Source of the DNA: Terriglobales bacterium
GTDB lineage: Bacteria; Acidobacteriota; Terriglobia; Terriglobales; Acidobacteriaceae
NCBI GenBank assembly: GCA_019241735.1
Contig: JAFAWN010000066.1
Location: 1 to 7,698, forward strand
Length of the DNA stretch: 7,698 nt
Direction of reading: 5' to 3'
The notes under the pieces were generated by a model, which did no database searches, was not told the origin of the DNA, and worked only from the letters and a program-made list of their open reading frames with translations. A program made the position numbers and the translations under genes. Of this stretch, positions 1 to 4,913 are shown piece by piece (the first letter of the stretch is position 1; each line of letters starts with the position of its first letter).

Positions 1-66
1 CCGGCCCTGGCAGCCAAAATCTTGCAGTATCACTTCCAGCACGGCGCCCAAATTCCCCAGGCCTAA
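1..66 (+). CDS. possible 3' end of a plus-strand gene (partial)
   Basis: Frame 1 is open from the window edge and ends with TAA at 64-66, giving 21 residues ending HGAQIPQA. Codon third positions are mostly G or C, as in the real genes here, and the stop sits just before the non-coding T-rich repeat tract. That would suit the tail of a gene converging on obgE. The stretch is too short to assign a family. The opposite strand is also open here, so it could be non-coding or the end of a minus-strand gene. Confidence 0.35.
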   Translation, partial: PALAAKILQYHFQHGAQIPQA

Positions 67-216
67 AGTGTGTCGTTTTGCTTGTGCGCTTTTGTTTGTT
101 TAGCTTTTGCTTATTTAGCTTTTGCTTGTCTGATTTTACTCGCGTGGCGCGGACGCCCCCGTCCGCGGCCCTTGACCTTGCCTTAGTCATCCCCAGCGTT
201 TGCCGTGCCGACTATG
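67..216. repeat. non-coding repeat tract: degenerate TTTTGCTT array plus GC-rich palindrome (copy A)
   Basis: About 60 bases (78-140) are built from variants of TTTTGCTT, including two 15-bp direct copies of TTTAGCTTTTGCTT. They are followed by palindrome copy A at 141-170. Its arms are CGCGGACG (148-155) and CGTCCGCG (160-167), a perfect 8-bp inverted repeat around CCCC. The flank is CGCGTGG on the left and GCC on the right, as in the other copies of this window. The plus-strand reading frame across this region is leucine/serine/proline low complexity and is not believed to be a gene. The palindrome lies downstream of obgE and could act as a transcript-end hairpin, but no T-run follows it on the minus strand. 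Confidence 0.8.
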
Positions 217-246
217 TCATTCCGAGCGCACCGAGGAATCTCCCAC
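215..246. repeat. interspersed repeat TGTCATTCCGAG..., copy 1, overlapping the obgE stop
   Basis: TGTCATTCCGAGCGCA is followed by CCGAGGAATC and CCCAC. A near-identical copy lies at 3009-3034 in the same orientation, differing in two bases (ACC versus AGC). On the minus strand this repeat reads GATTCCTCGG...CGGAATGACA and supplies the last seven sense codons and the TGA of obgE. Repeats of this kind are widespread between genes in acidobacteria and other soil bacteria, as I recall them. Confidence 0.8.
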
Positions 247-1296
247 ACCCGGCACGTCGTCCCGCGCGGCCGCAACACGCAGCCTCTCTCTTACCTCCTC
301 CACCCTCGCCACCATCGCATATTTCAACTCTTCGATACCCTTCCCGGTCACTGACGACACCTGAAACAGCTCCAGCTCCTTCTTTTTCGCATACTTCTTC
401 AGCTTCGCCAGCTTCTCCGGATTCGCCGCATCAATTTTTGACGCCACCAGAATCATCGGTTTCTCTTCCAGCCCGGCGCCGAAACTCTCCAGCTCTCCCA
501 TAATCACATCTGCATCTTTCGCCGGATCCGCCCGCCCGCTTGCATCCGATACATCCACCATATGCACCAGCAGCCGCGTGCGCTCAATGTGCCGCAGAAA
601 CTGCACCCCCAGCCCGGAGCCCGTGTGCGCGCCCTCTATGAGCCCTGGAATATCAGCCACCACGAAACTTTTCTCATCCGGCGGCTGCCCCGCCACCACA
701 ACTCCAAGATTCGGCTCCAGCGTGGTGAATGGATAATCGGCAATCTTCGGACGCGCCGCCGAAATCCGCGCGATCAAACTCGATTTCCCCACATTCGGAT
801 ACCCCACCAGCGCAACATCGGCCAGCAGTTTCAACTCCAGCCGCAAAGTCCGCTCTTCCCCCGGATGCCCCTCTTCATGTTCCCGCGGAGTCTGATGCGT
901 GGACGTCGCAAATCGCGCATTTCCCCGGCCCCCGCGCCCGCCTCGCGCAATCACCACCCGTTCATCCGCCCGCGAAAAATCATGCACAACCTCGCCGGTA
1001 TCGGCGTCATACACAATCGTTCCTACCGGAATTTTCAGCAGCACGTCTTCGCCTTCGCGCCCGGACCGATTTGACCCCTCTCCGTGTCGGCCACGCTGCG
1101 CCTTGTATTCCGGATTGAAGCGAAAATGCACCAGGGTGTTGTGACGCTCGCTCGCCTCCATAATTACATCGCCGCCCTTGCCTCCATCGCCGCCCGACGG
1201 CCCGCCGCGTGGAACGAACTTCTCCCGCCGGAAGGCCAGGCATCCATTGCCTCCATCTCCCGCTTTCACCCGGATTGTCGCCTCATCAATAAACAC
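217..1296 (-). CDS. obgE: GTPase Obg/CgtA, ribosome-associated
   Basis: Obg is an essential cytoplasmic GTPase that associates with the large ribosomal subunit and acts in 50S assembly and stress control. The 359-residue product has the glycine-rich Obg fold at residues 1-157 (RGGPSGGDGGKGG around 30-42) and a G domain from about 158. Visible motifs are G1 GYPNVGKS (165-172), G2 PFTTLEPN (189-196), switch II DIPGLIEGA (215-223), G4 ASKID (285-289, where NKxD is canonical) and G5 SSVTGKG (314-320). It lacks the extra C-terminal OCT domain found in some homologues. The start is GTG at 1296, giving MFIDEA as is usual in the family. No clear Shine-Dalgarno is seen and the start lies 4 nt after the purA stop, so translation is probably coupled. 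The last seven residues (DSSVRSE) and the stop are encoded by an interspersed repeat, so the native C-terminus was probably replaced. Confidence 0.97.
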   Translation of the reverse strand: MFIDEATIRVKAGDGGNGCLAFRREKFVPRGGPSGGDGGKGGDVIMEASERHNTLVHFRFNPEYKAQRGRHGEGSNRSGREGEDVLLKIPVGTIVYDADTGEVVHDFSRADERVVIARGGRGGRGNARFATSTHQTPREHEEGHPGEERTLRLELKLLADVALVGYPNVGKSSLIARISAARPKIADYPFTTLEPNLGVVVAGQPPDEKSFVVADIPGLIEGAHTGSGLGVQFLRHIERTRLLVHMVDVSDASGRADPAKDADVIMGELESFGAGLEEKPMILVASKIDAANPEKLAKLKKYAKKKELELFQVSSVTGKGIEELKYAMVARVEEVRERLRVAAARDDVPGVGDSSVRSE

Positions 1297-1300
1297 TGTG

Positions 1301-2623
1301 CTAAGAGCCCGTCAACGTTCGCAATTCCGCCGCAAACTCATCTGCGAATATCGTCTGCTCGCGCCCCGGACCGGTCGAAACTATCCCCACCCGCGCTCGG
1401 GTTTCCTTCTCTACGAAAGCCAGATACGTCCGCGCCGCCTCCGGCAGCTTCTCAAGCTGCGTAATGCCTTCGGTCGAACTCCGCCATCCGCGCAGGTTCT
1501 GATACACACACTCGGTGGAATCGTAACCGCTGGCATGCGCCGGAATCTCAGCCGTGCTCTTGCCGTTGATCTTGTATCCAACGCACACCGGAATTTCAGC
1601 GAATTCATCCAGCACGTCGAGCTTGGTCACCACCAGCCACGAGATCCCGTTAATCATCACGGCATAACGCAGCAGCGGCAGATCCAGCCACCCGCAACGC
1701 CGCGGACGCCCGGTCACCGCACCATATTCTTTTCCGCGCGACCGCAGCGCATCCGCAACCTCACCGGACTGCTCCGACGGAAACGGCCCCCCGCCCACCC
1801 GCGTGCAATATGCCTTGGTCAGCCCGATCACCGTGCTGATGGTGTTCGGAGCCACGCCGGTTCCGGTCACCGCGCCCCCCGACGTCGCGCTCGACGACGT
1901 CACAAACGGATACGTCCCGTGGTCGATGTCGAGCATCGTCCCCTGCGCGCCTTCAAACATCACAGACTCTCCCGCGGCAATCGCCGCATTCAGCAGCGCG
2001 GCAGTGTCACACACAAACGGCGCAATCTCGGCGGACGCCTGCGCATACTCCTGATACATTTTGTCGGGATCGAGCGGCTCGGAATTAAACAGCGCGTGCG
2101 CGATCATGTTTTTCTCGCGGCACGCATTCTCGATGTGCGTCCGCAAAAGCTTCAGGTCCAGCAGGTCCGCCACTCGCAGCCCTCGCCGCCCCATCTTGTC
2201 TTCGTATGCCGGGCCAATGCCGCGCGACGTGGTCCCAATCTTCACCCGCCCCGGCGCGTTCTCCGCCGCCAGTTCAATCATGCGATGGTAGGGCAGAATC
2301 ACGTGTGCGCGATTGCTGACGAACAAACTGCCGTCAACCTTCACTCCCATTTCCCGCAGCGCCTGCACCTCTTTCAACAACGCTATGGGATCGAGCACCA
2401 CGCCATTCCCAATTACGCTGCGGCAGCCGGCGCGCAGTATGCCGCATGGCACCAGCTGCAACACAAATTTCTTTCCGTTAATAATTACGGTGTGCCCGGC
2501 GTTATGTCCGCCGGCGTAGCGCGCCACAATGGAGAACTTCTCCGACAGGACATCGACAATCTTGCCCTTGCCCTCGTCCCCCCATTGCGCACCCACCACG
2601 ACCGCAGTCTTGCCCCTGCTCAA
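1301..2623 (-). CDS. purA: adenylosuccinate synthetase
   Basis: PurA makes adenylosuccinate from IMP, aspartate and GTP, the first committed step from IMP to AMP, in the cytoplasm. Family motifs are complete: the P-loop-like GAQWGDEGKGK (residues 11-21, catalytic Asp16), GGHNAGHT with His44, GTSRGIGPAYEDK, the QGTMLDIDHGTYPFVTSS block, TKLDVLD for guanine recognition, and STGPGREQT near the end. I choose the TTG at 2623 (440 residues) because AGGAG at 2633-2637 sits 9 nt upstream and the product then begins SRGKTAVVVGAQWG, as in the family. A longer in-frame TTG at 2665 (454 residues) has no properly spaced ribosome site. The TAG stop lies 4 nt before the obgE GTG, which implies one transcript. 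Confidence 0.97.
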   Translation of the reverse strand: MSRGKTAVVVGAQWGDEGKGKIVDVLSEKFSIVARYAGGHNAGHTVIINGKKFVLQLVPCGILRAGCRSVIGNGVVLDPIALLKEVQALREMGVKVDGSLFVSNRAHVILPYHRMIELAAENAPGRVKIGTTSRGIGPAYEDKMGRRGLRVADLLDLKLLRTHIENACREKNMIAHALFNSEPLDPDKMYQEYAQASAEIAPFVCDTAALLNAAIAAGESVMFEGAQGTMLDIDHGTYPFVTSSSATSGGAVTGTGVAPNTISTVIGLTKAYCTRVGGGPFPSEQSGEVADALRSRGKEYGAVTGRPRRCGWLDLPLLRYAVMINGISWLVVTKLDVLDEFAEIPVCVGYKINGKSTAEIPAHASGYDSTECVYQNLRGWRSSTEGITQLEKLPEAARTYLAFVEKETRARVGIVSTGPGREQTIFADEFAAELRTLTGS

Positions 2624-2632
2624 GTTTTTCGA

Positions 2633-2637
2633 CTCCT
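2633..2637 (-). promoter_or_regulatory. Shine-Dalgarno AGGAG that decides the purA start
   Basis: On the minus strand AGGAG is followed by nine bases and then TTG (2623-2621). The upstream alternative TTG at 2665 directly abuts an AGG, which is too close to serve. The site therefore favours the 440-residue PurA. Confidence 0.65.
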
Positions 2638-2746
2638 GCAGAATGTTTTTTGGGACCACCAGCAACCTGCTGGAAAGTTAAACAGTTAAGGATAAACAGC
2701 TAAAAAGATAAAACAGATTTCTGCCGGACCAGCCAACTTCTCGTTA

Positions 2747-2797
2747 AGTATGACAGATCGAGAGGCATGACAGATCGGGAAGTATGACAGATTAAGC
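2747..2797. repeat. three tandem copies of a 17-bp repeat around ATGACAGAT
   Basis: Copies start at 2747, 2764 and 2781, exactly 17 bases apart, each containing ATGACAGAT after AGT or GGC. A single inverted copy of the core (CTGTCATACTT) occurs at about 4172-4182. The array lies about 125-175 bases upstream of the purA start, so it could be a regulator-binding array or simply an intergenic repeat. Confidence 0.75.
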
Positions 2798-2820
2798 CGT
2801 GCATGCGGCTGAGGATTATG

Positions 2821-2990
2821 GGTGTTGCTGTTGCTGTTGCTTTTGCTCGTGTGGCACGGAAGTCCTCTTCCGTGGCCTTTGCTCTTGAATTACTTTTGCT
2901 GTTGCCCGCGTGGCGCGGATGTCCCCCATCCGCGGCTGTTGCTGTTGCTGTGGCTCTTGCTTTTGCTTTTGCTGTTGCTTTTGGTTTGTC
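2821..2990. repeat. hexamer array with two palindromes (copies B and C)
   Basis: Runs of GTTGCT/TTTGCT hexamers surround two 30-bp palindromic units. Copy B (2848-2877) has arms CACGGAAG and CTTCCGTG around TCCT. Copy C (2907-2936) has arms CGCGGATG and CATCCGCG around TCCCC. Both arm pairs are perfect 8-bp complements although the sequences differ. The two units are 59 bp apart, start to start. The stretch 2841-2936 recurs at 3912-4007 beyond the toxin-antitoxin operon, with only two mismatches in the first 51 bases. Confidence 0.88.
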
Positions 2991-3008
2991 CTCATCTTTA
3001 CCACTGAT

Positions 3009-3034
3009 TGTCATTCCGAGCGCAGCGAGGAATC
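3009..3034. repeat. interspersed repeat TGTCATTCCGAG..., copy 2
   Basis: TGTCATTCCGAGCGCAGCGA is followed by GGAATC. It matches the copy overlapping the obgE stop at 215-240 in the same orientation, with two differences. Here it lies about 17 bp downstream of the 49-residue gene's stop, so it is intergenic rather than coding. Confidence 0.8.
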
Positions 3035-3050
3035 CGCTTTCCCACCTCCC

Positions 3051-3200
3051 TCACTTTCGCTTAAAGAATTGCACCGCCTTCTCGTGCTTCTCTGCCGCGC
3101 TCCTGGTCTTGAAGGTCCCCAGATTCCGCCGCTTTCCCGTTTTTGGGTCCTGCTTGCGCGAATACAAACGGTACTCTCCACTCTTTAGCTTTCGAATCAT
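3051..3200 (-). CDS. 49-residue basic protein, third gene of the vapBC operon
   Basis: ATG at 3200 to TGA at 3051 encodes 49 residues starting MIRKLKSGEYRLYSRKQD, with a TGKRRNLGTF segment at 22-30 and a helical tail AAEKHEKAVQFFKRK. About a third of residues are Lys or Arg. Its ATG overlaps the vapC TGA (ATGA, 3200-3197), and GGAG at 3208-3211 lies 7 nt upstream, which strongly supports translation. Small proteins with the pattern LKSGEYRLYSRK..PKTGKRRNLGTF recur in bacteria, as I recall, without an assigned function. The layout (two or three beta strands ending in GTF, then one helix) resembles the arm-type DNA-binding or AP2-like domain of integrases. DNA or RNA binding is an inference. 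It may autoregulate or modify the toxin pair, or merely be co-transcribed. Confidence 0.8.
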   Translation of the reverse strand: MIRKLKSGEYRLYSRKQDPKTGKRRNLGTFKTRSAAEKHEKAVQFFKRK

Positions 3201-3616
3201 GTTCCCGCTCCATACAACTTCACGCCCAACACTCTCTGATACCGTTCAAAGTCGCGATCGGTCGTAAACACCTGCCATCCCCGGCGACCGGCCACCGCAC
3301 AGATCAGGAAATCGATGGCAGACCCCGCAATCCCCCGGTTACGGCATTGGTTGTGCATCCGCGCGGCCTCTTCGTAGTCTGAAGATTCGAGCTCAGGATC
3401 ATCGAAAGCCCGCAAATATTCCCGCAGCTTGCGAAAGTTGTGGTCTTCGCGGATCCCCGACAGCAACTCCTGCCGCACCACCCCCACCTGTTGCGCCCGC
3501 CCATCGCGGATCAACTCCGCGAGCGCCGCAGTGAGCGCTCGTTCCCGGGAGTTCAAACCTTCGGCCTTCCGCCGCAGCGCCAGCGACCATACTGGCGTGT
3601 CCACTAAAACCATCAT
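3197..3616 (-). CDS. vapC: VapC-type PIN-domain ribonuclease toxin
   Basis: The 139-residue product is a complete PIN domain, the fold of VapC toxins. These are Mg-dependent RNases that stop growth by cutting tRNA or rRNA when the antitoxin is lost. The acidic residues are in place: Asp6 in LVDTPVWS, Glu50 in RQELLSG, Asp102 in GSAIDFLICAVA and Asp120 (with Asp122) in FTTDRDF. The start is ATG at 3616, whose last two bases are in the antitoxin TGA (ATGA overlap). A second ATG follows immediately. No Shine-Dalgarno is visible because the upstream bases are a CGC run, so translation is likely coupled to the antitoxin. Its own stop overlaps the ATG of the next small gene. The tRNA/rRNA target cannot be told from sequence. 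Confidence 0.93.
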   Translation of the reverse strand: MMVLVDTPVWSLALRRKAEGLNSRERALTAALAELIRDGRAQQVGVVRQELLSGIREDHNFRKLREYLRAFDDPELESSDYEEAARMHNQCRNRGIAGSAIDFLICAVAGRRGWQVFTTDRDFERYQRVLGVKLYGAGT

Positions 3617-3819
3617 AAGCGGCGGCGGCGGCGTTCAGCTTTGTAGTTGTACTCCGGATCGAATTCGAACCCGCCAAACGCCTCCAGGATGCGAATTTGC
3701 TTCCGCCGCTGGACGTACTCCGCAAGGGCAGCGGTCACCGCATCCTTCTTGGTTTTGTGCTTGCCCGCCCGCCGCGCATCTTCTATGAGCTTGTCATCCA
3801 AAGCCAGGTTCGTTGCCAT
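3613..3819 (-). CDS. vapB: VapB-type antitoxin
   Basis: This 68-residue protein begins MATNLALDDKLIEDARRAG and continues KHKTKKDAVTAALAEYVQRR, a strand-helix-helix pattern like the ribbon-helix-helix DNA-binding region of VapB antitoxins. The C-terminal FGGFEFDPEYNYKAERR is the usual toxin-wrapping segment. It should bind and silence the downstream VapC and repress its own promoter. I prefer ATG at 3819: an ATG at 3837 (74 residues) would place the start inside the operator, and the predicted promoter puts transcription onset within a few bases of 3819, suggesting a leaderless mRNA. The protein ends in five Arg codons, all CGC (3619-3633), then Leu and TGA, which overlaps the vapC start. Confidence 0.9.
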   Translation of the reverse strand: MATNLALDDKLIEDARRAGKHKTKKDAVTAALAEYVQRRKQIRILEAFGGFEFDPEYNYKAERRRRRL

Positions 3820-3850
3820 GTGTAGATTATTACACATTGTATTGTGTAAT
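3818..3850. promoter_or_regulatory. probable VapB operator: three alternating half-sites
   Basis: Two overlapping inverted repeats share a centre arm. ATGTGTA (3818-3824) pairs with TACACAT (3831-3837) across 6 bp, and ATTACACA (3829-3836) pairs with TGTGTAAT (3843-3850) across 6 bp. This evenly spaced set lies directly on the vapB start and promoter, where antitoxin operators usually lie. That VapB binds it is inferred. Confidence 0.75.
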
Positions 3851-3857
3851 TAAACAA
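3829..3857 (-). promoter_or_regulatory. sigma70-like promoter for the vapBC operon
   Basis: On the minus strand TTGTTT (3857-3852) and TGTAAT (3834-3829) are separated by exactly 17 bp. Transcription would begin around 3821-3824, within a few bases of the ATG at 3819. The whole spacer and the -10 box are covered by the operator palindromes, so bound antitoxin would block RNA polymerase. Confidence 0.5.
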
Positions 3858-3860
3858 GGT

Positions 3861-4007
3861 CCGGCAGCTTCGCCCGCGGCCATTGCTTTTTGCTTTTGCT
3901 TTTCCTGTTGCTTTTGCTCGTGTGGCACGGAAGTCCTCTTCCATGGCCTGTGCTCTTGAATTGGTGTTGCTCTTGCTCGCGTGGCACGGAAGTCCCCGTC
4001 CGTGGCC
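3861..4007. repeat. hexamer array with two palindromes (copies D and E)
   Basis: A degraded half-unit (CCCGCGGCC, 3872-3880) is followed by TTTTGCT-type hexamers. Copy D (3919-3948) has arms CACGGAAG and CTTCCATG, one mispair away from perfect. Copy E (3978-4007) has arms CACGGAAG and CGTCCGTG, also one mispair. D and E are 59 bp apart, the same spacing as B and C. The 96-bp block 3912-4007 is a direct repeat of 2841-2936, so the toxin-antitoxin operon is bracketed by the two. Confidence 0.87.
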
Positions 4008-4230
4008 GTTGCCTTTGATCAATTTCAAATGCTTTCCGGCATTGGCTATTCCTAGCCGGGCTGAGCTCCGCGAAATCTTGTCAATAGGCAAAAACTACCT
4101 TCCCAGTCCCATCTCCATGCAAACAAGCCAAATATAGTTACGCCCGCCATGTCCCATTTACCCCCTCCAACCTGTCATACTTGATGTAGGGATCGAAAAC
4201 TTCCCGAAAGCCTCAGTGAGCAGTCCCCAA

Positions 4231-4256
4231 GCGGCCAACGTGGCCGCCTTTTTTTT
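4231..4256 (+). terminator. intrinsic terminator without an obvious upstream gene
   Basis: GCGGCCA (4231-4237) and TGGCCGC (4241-4247) form a perfect 7-bp stem with loop ACG, followed by C and eight T (4249-4256). This is a textbook Rho-independent terminator for plus-strand transcription. No plus-strand coding gene precedes it within this intergenic region, so it may end a small RNA, be a relic, or insulate the nuclease gene from upstream read-through. Confidence 0.7.
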
Positions 4257-4298
4257 GCAAAAACTACATTTTGGGCAAGTACTTAAAGATTGGAAGTT

Positions 4299-4739
4299 AT
4301 GACCATCGCTCGTCAACAAGTTGAAACCTGCAAGCAGCGTGGAGAATGGGCCGAGCTGTGTTTTATGGCCAGGGCGGCCGATCGTGGTTTTAGCGTCTCC
4401 CGTCCGCACGGCGATTCTGCCAGCTATGACGTCGGACTCGAAAGCAACGGACGCTTCCTGCGCATCCAGGTAAAGTCCACCACCTTTTGCCGTAATGGCT
4501 CCTACACCTGCAATATCGTCGGCCCCGGGCGGGTGCCTTACGCCAGCGGCAAATTGGACTTCTTCGCCATTTACGTCGTCCCGCTCGACGTGTGGTATGT
4601 CATTCCGTTTGTCATCGCCGGCGGGAACCGGTCATTGAACCTCACCCCGCAAAAGGGCCACAAGTTTTTCCAATACATGGAAGCCTGGAATCTGTTGCGC
4701 ACCCGTGCAAAATCACGCCGTCGCCCACCACCCCGATAA
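4299..4739 (+). CDS. PD-(D/E)XK-like endonuclease family protein
   Basis: The 146-residue product resembles the small family annotated as group I intron-associated PD-(D/E)XK endonucleases. The order of motifs fits: RGEWAELCFMARAADRG (helix with Glu), HGDSASYDVG with Asp47, RIQVKST with Gln60-x-Lys62 in place of the usual Glu-x-Lys, then CNIVGPGR..PY and DFFAIYVVPLDVWYVIPF (numbering from the longer TTG start at 4290). The core is complete and no self-splicing intron is seen next to it, so it is a free-standing gene; many acidobacterial copies are, as I recall. The start is ATG at 4299, with a GGAAG very close upstream; TTG at 4290 would add three residues. The C-terminus is Arg/Pro-rich and ends just before the repeat locus. 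DNA cleavage is plausible but its role is unknown. It could be a homing or restriction-type enzyme. Confidence 0.85.
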   Translation: MTIARQQVETCKQRGEWAELCFMARAADRGFSVSRPHGDSASYDVGLESNGRFLRIQVKSTTFCRNGSYTCNIVGPGRVPYASGKLDFFAIYVVPLDVWYVIPFVIAGGNRSLNLTPQKGHKFFQYMEAWNLLRTRAKSRRRPPPR

Positions 4740-4765
4740 CACAACCAGGCACTGAGTGCGATGTA

Positions 4766-4913
4766 GCGCGGCGGGCCTCGCGGCCGTTGCTCTTGCTCTT
4801 GCAGTAGCTCGTGCTGTTGCTGTAGCTCTTGCTCGTGTGGCGCGGATGTCCCCATCCCGCGGCTCTTGCTCTTGCTGTTGCTCTTATTCGTGCCGCGCGG
4901 AGGTCCTTCGCGG
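4766..4913. repeat. hexamer array with palindromes F, G and a partial unit
   Basis: A partial unit (GCGCGGCGGGCCTCGCGGCC, ending 4785) is followed by GTTGCT/CTTGCT hexamers. Copy F (4834-4863) has arms CGCGGATG and CATCCCGCG, paired with one bulge. Then come more hexamers and a shorter, diverged copy G (4889-4913) beginning CGTGCCGCGCGG and ending TTCGCGG. Copy G abuts and overlaps the last readable codons of the decayed gene to its right. Frames crossing this array give SNSKSKS or ELQQQHELLQEQEQ strings and are not genes. Confidence 0.82.

Larger units (their letters stand above)
2624..3050. other. intergenic region upstream of purA, repeat-rich, no credible gene
   Basis: From the purA side there is an AT-rich stretch (about 2680-2720) with three CTGTTT motifs on the minus strand, the likely place of the purA promoter although no clean -35/-10 pair can be named. 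Next come three 17-bp tandem repeats (2747-2797), a small inverted repeat AGCCG/CGGCT (2795-2810), the hexamer/hairpin locus (2821-2990) and the second interspersed repeat (3009-3034). Open frames here translate to low-complexity KATAKA, QKQQQK or poly-Leu strings produced by the hexamers and are not genes. Confidence 0.75.
3838..4298. other. intergenic region between vapB and the nuclease gene
   Basis: This gap contains, in order, the vapBC promoter/operator, the hexamer/hairpin locus (3861-4007), about 220 bases of moderate-GC sequence with no recognisable gene (4008-4230), an orphan intrinsic terminator (4231-4256) and a short AT-rich leader before the nuclease gene. An inverted single copy of the ATGACAG core of the purA-side tandem repeat occurs at about 4172-4182. 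Confidence 0.7.

Noticed and set aside
285..289. (Residue numbers of Obg, not bases) ASKID in place of NKxD as a defect
   Set aside because: Small-residue variants of this G4 position occur in functional Obg proteins as I recall, and all other G motifs are intact, so it is not taken as loss of function.
1178..2689. 503-residue plus-strand open frame
   Set aside because: It is antisense to purA and obgE, Arg/His/Pro-rich, with no family features; a shadow of high-GC coding DNA.
2700..3014. Minus-strand frame of 104 residues rich in KATAKAKA, with plus-strand companions rich in Leu and Cys
   Set aside because: Composition is dictated by the TTGCT hexamer array and the palindromes; every frame across the array is open and low complexity, with no domain.
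3783..4091. Minus-strand frame of 102 residues overlapping vapB
   Set aside because: It runs through the hairpin/hexamer locus and then antisense or out of frame over vapB; its sequence mirrors other repeat-derived frames (EEDFRATRAKAT).
4139..4301. Short plus-strand open frame ending ...LQKLHFGQVLKDWKL before the nuclease gene
   Set aside because: No start codon with a ribosome site, and it reads through the intrinsic terminator, whose T-run gives FFL; more likely non-coding.
2821..4913. CRISPR array
   Set aside because: The repeats are 30-bp palindromes, but the separators are themselves hexamer repeats rather than unique spacers, and the loci are a kilobase apart with no cas genes.
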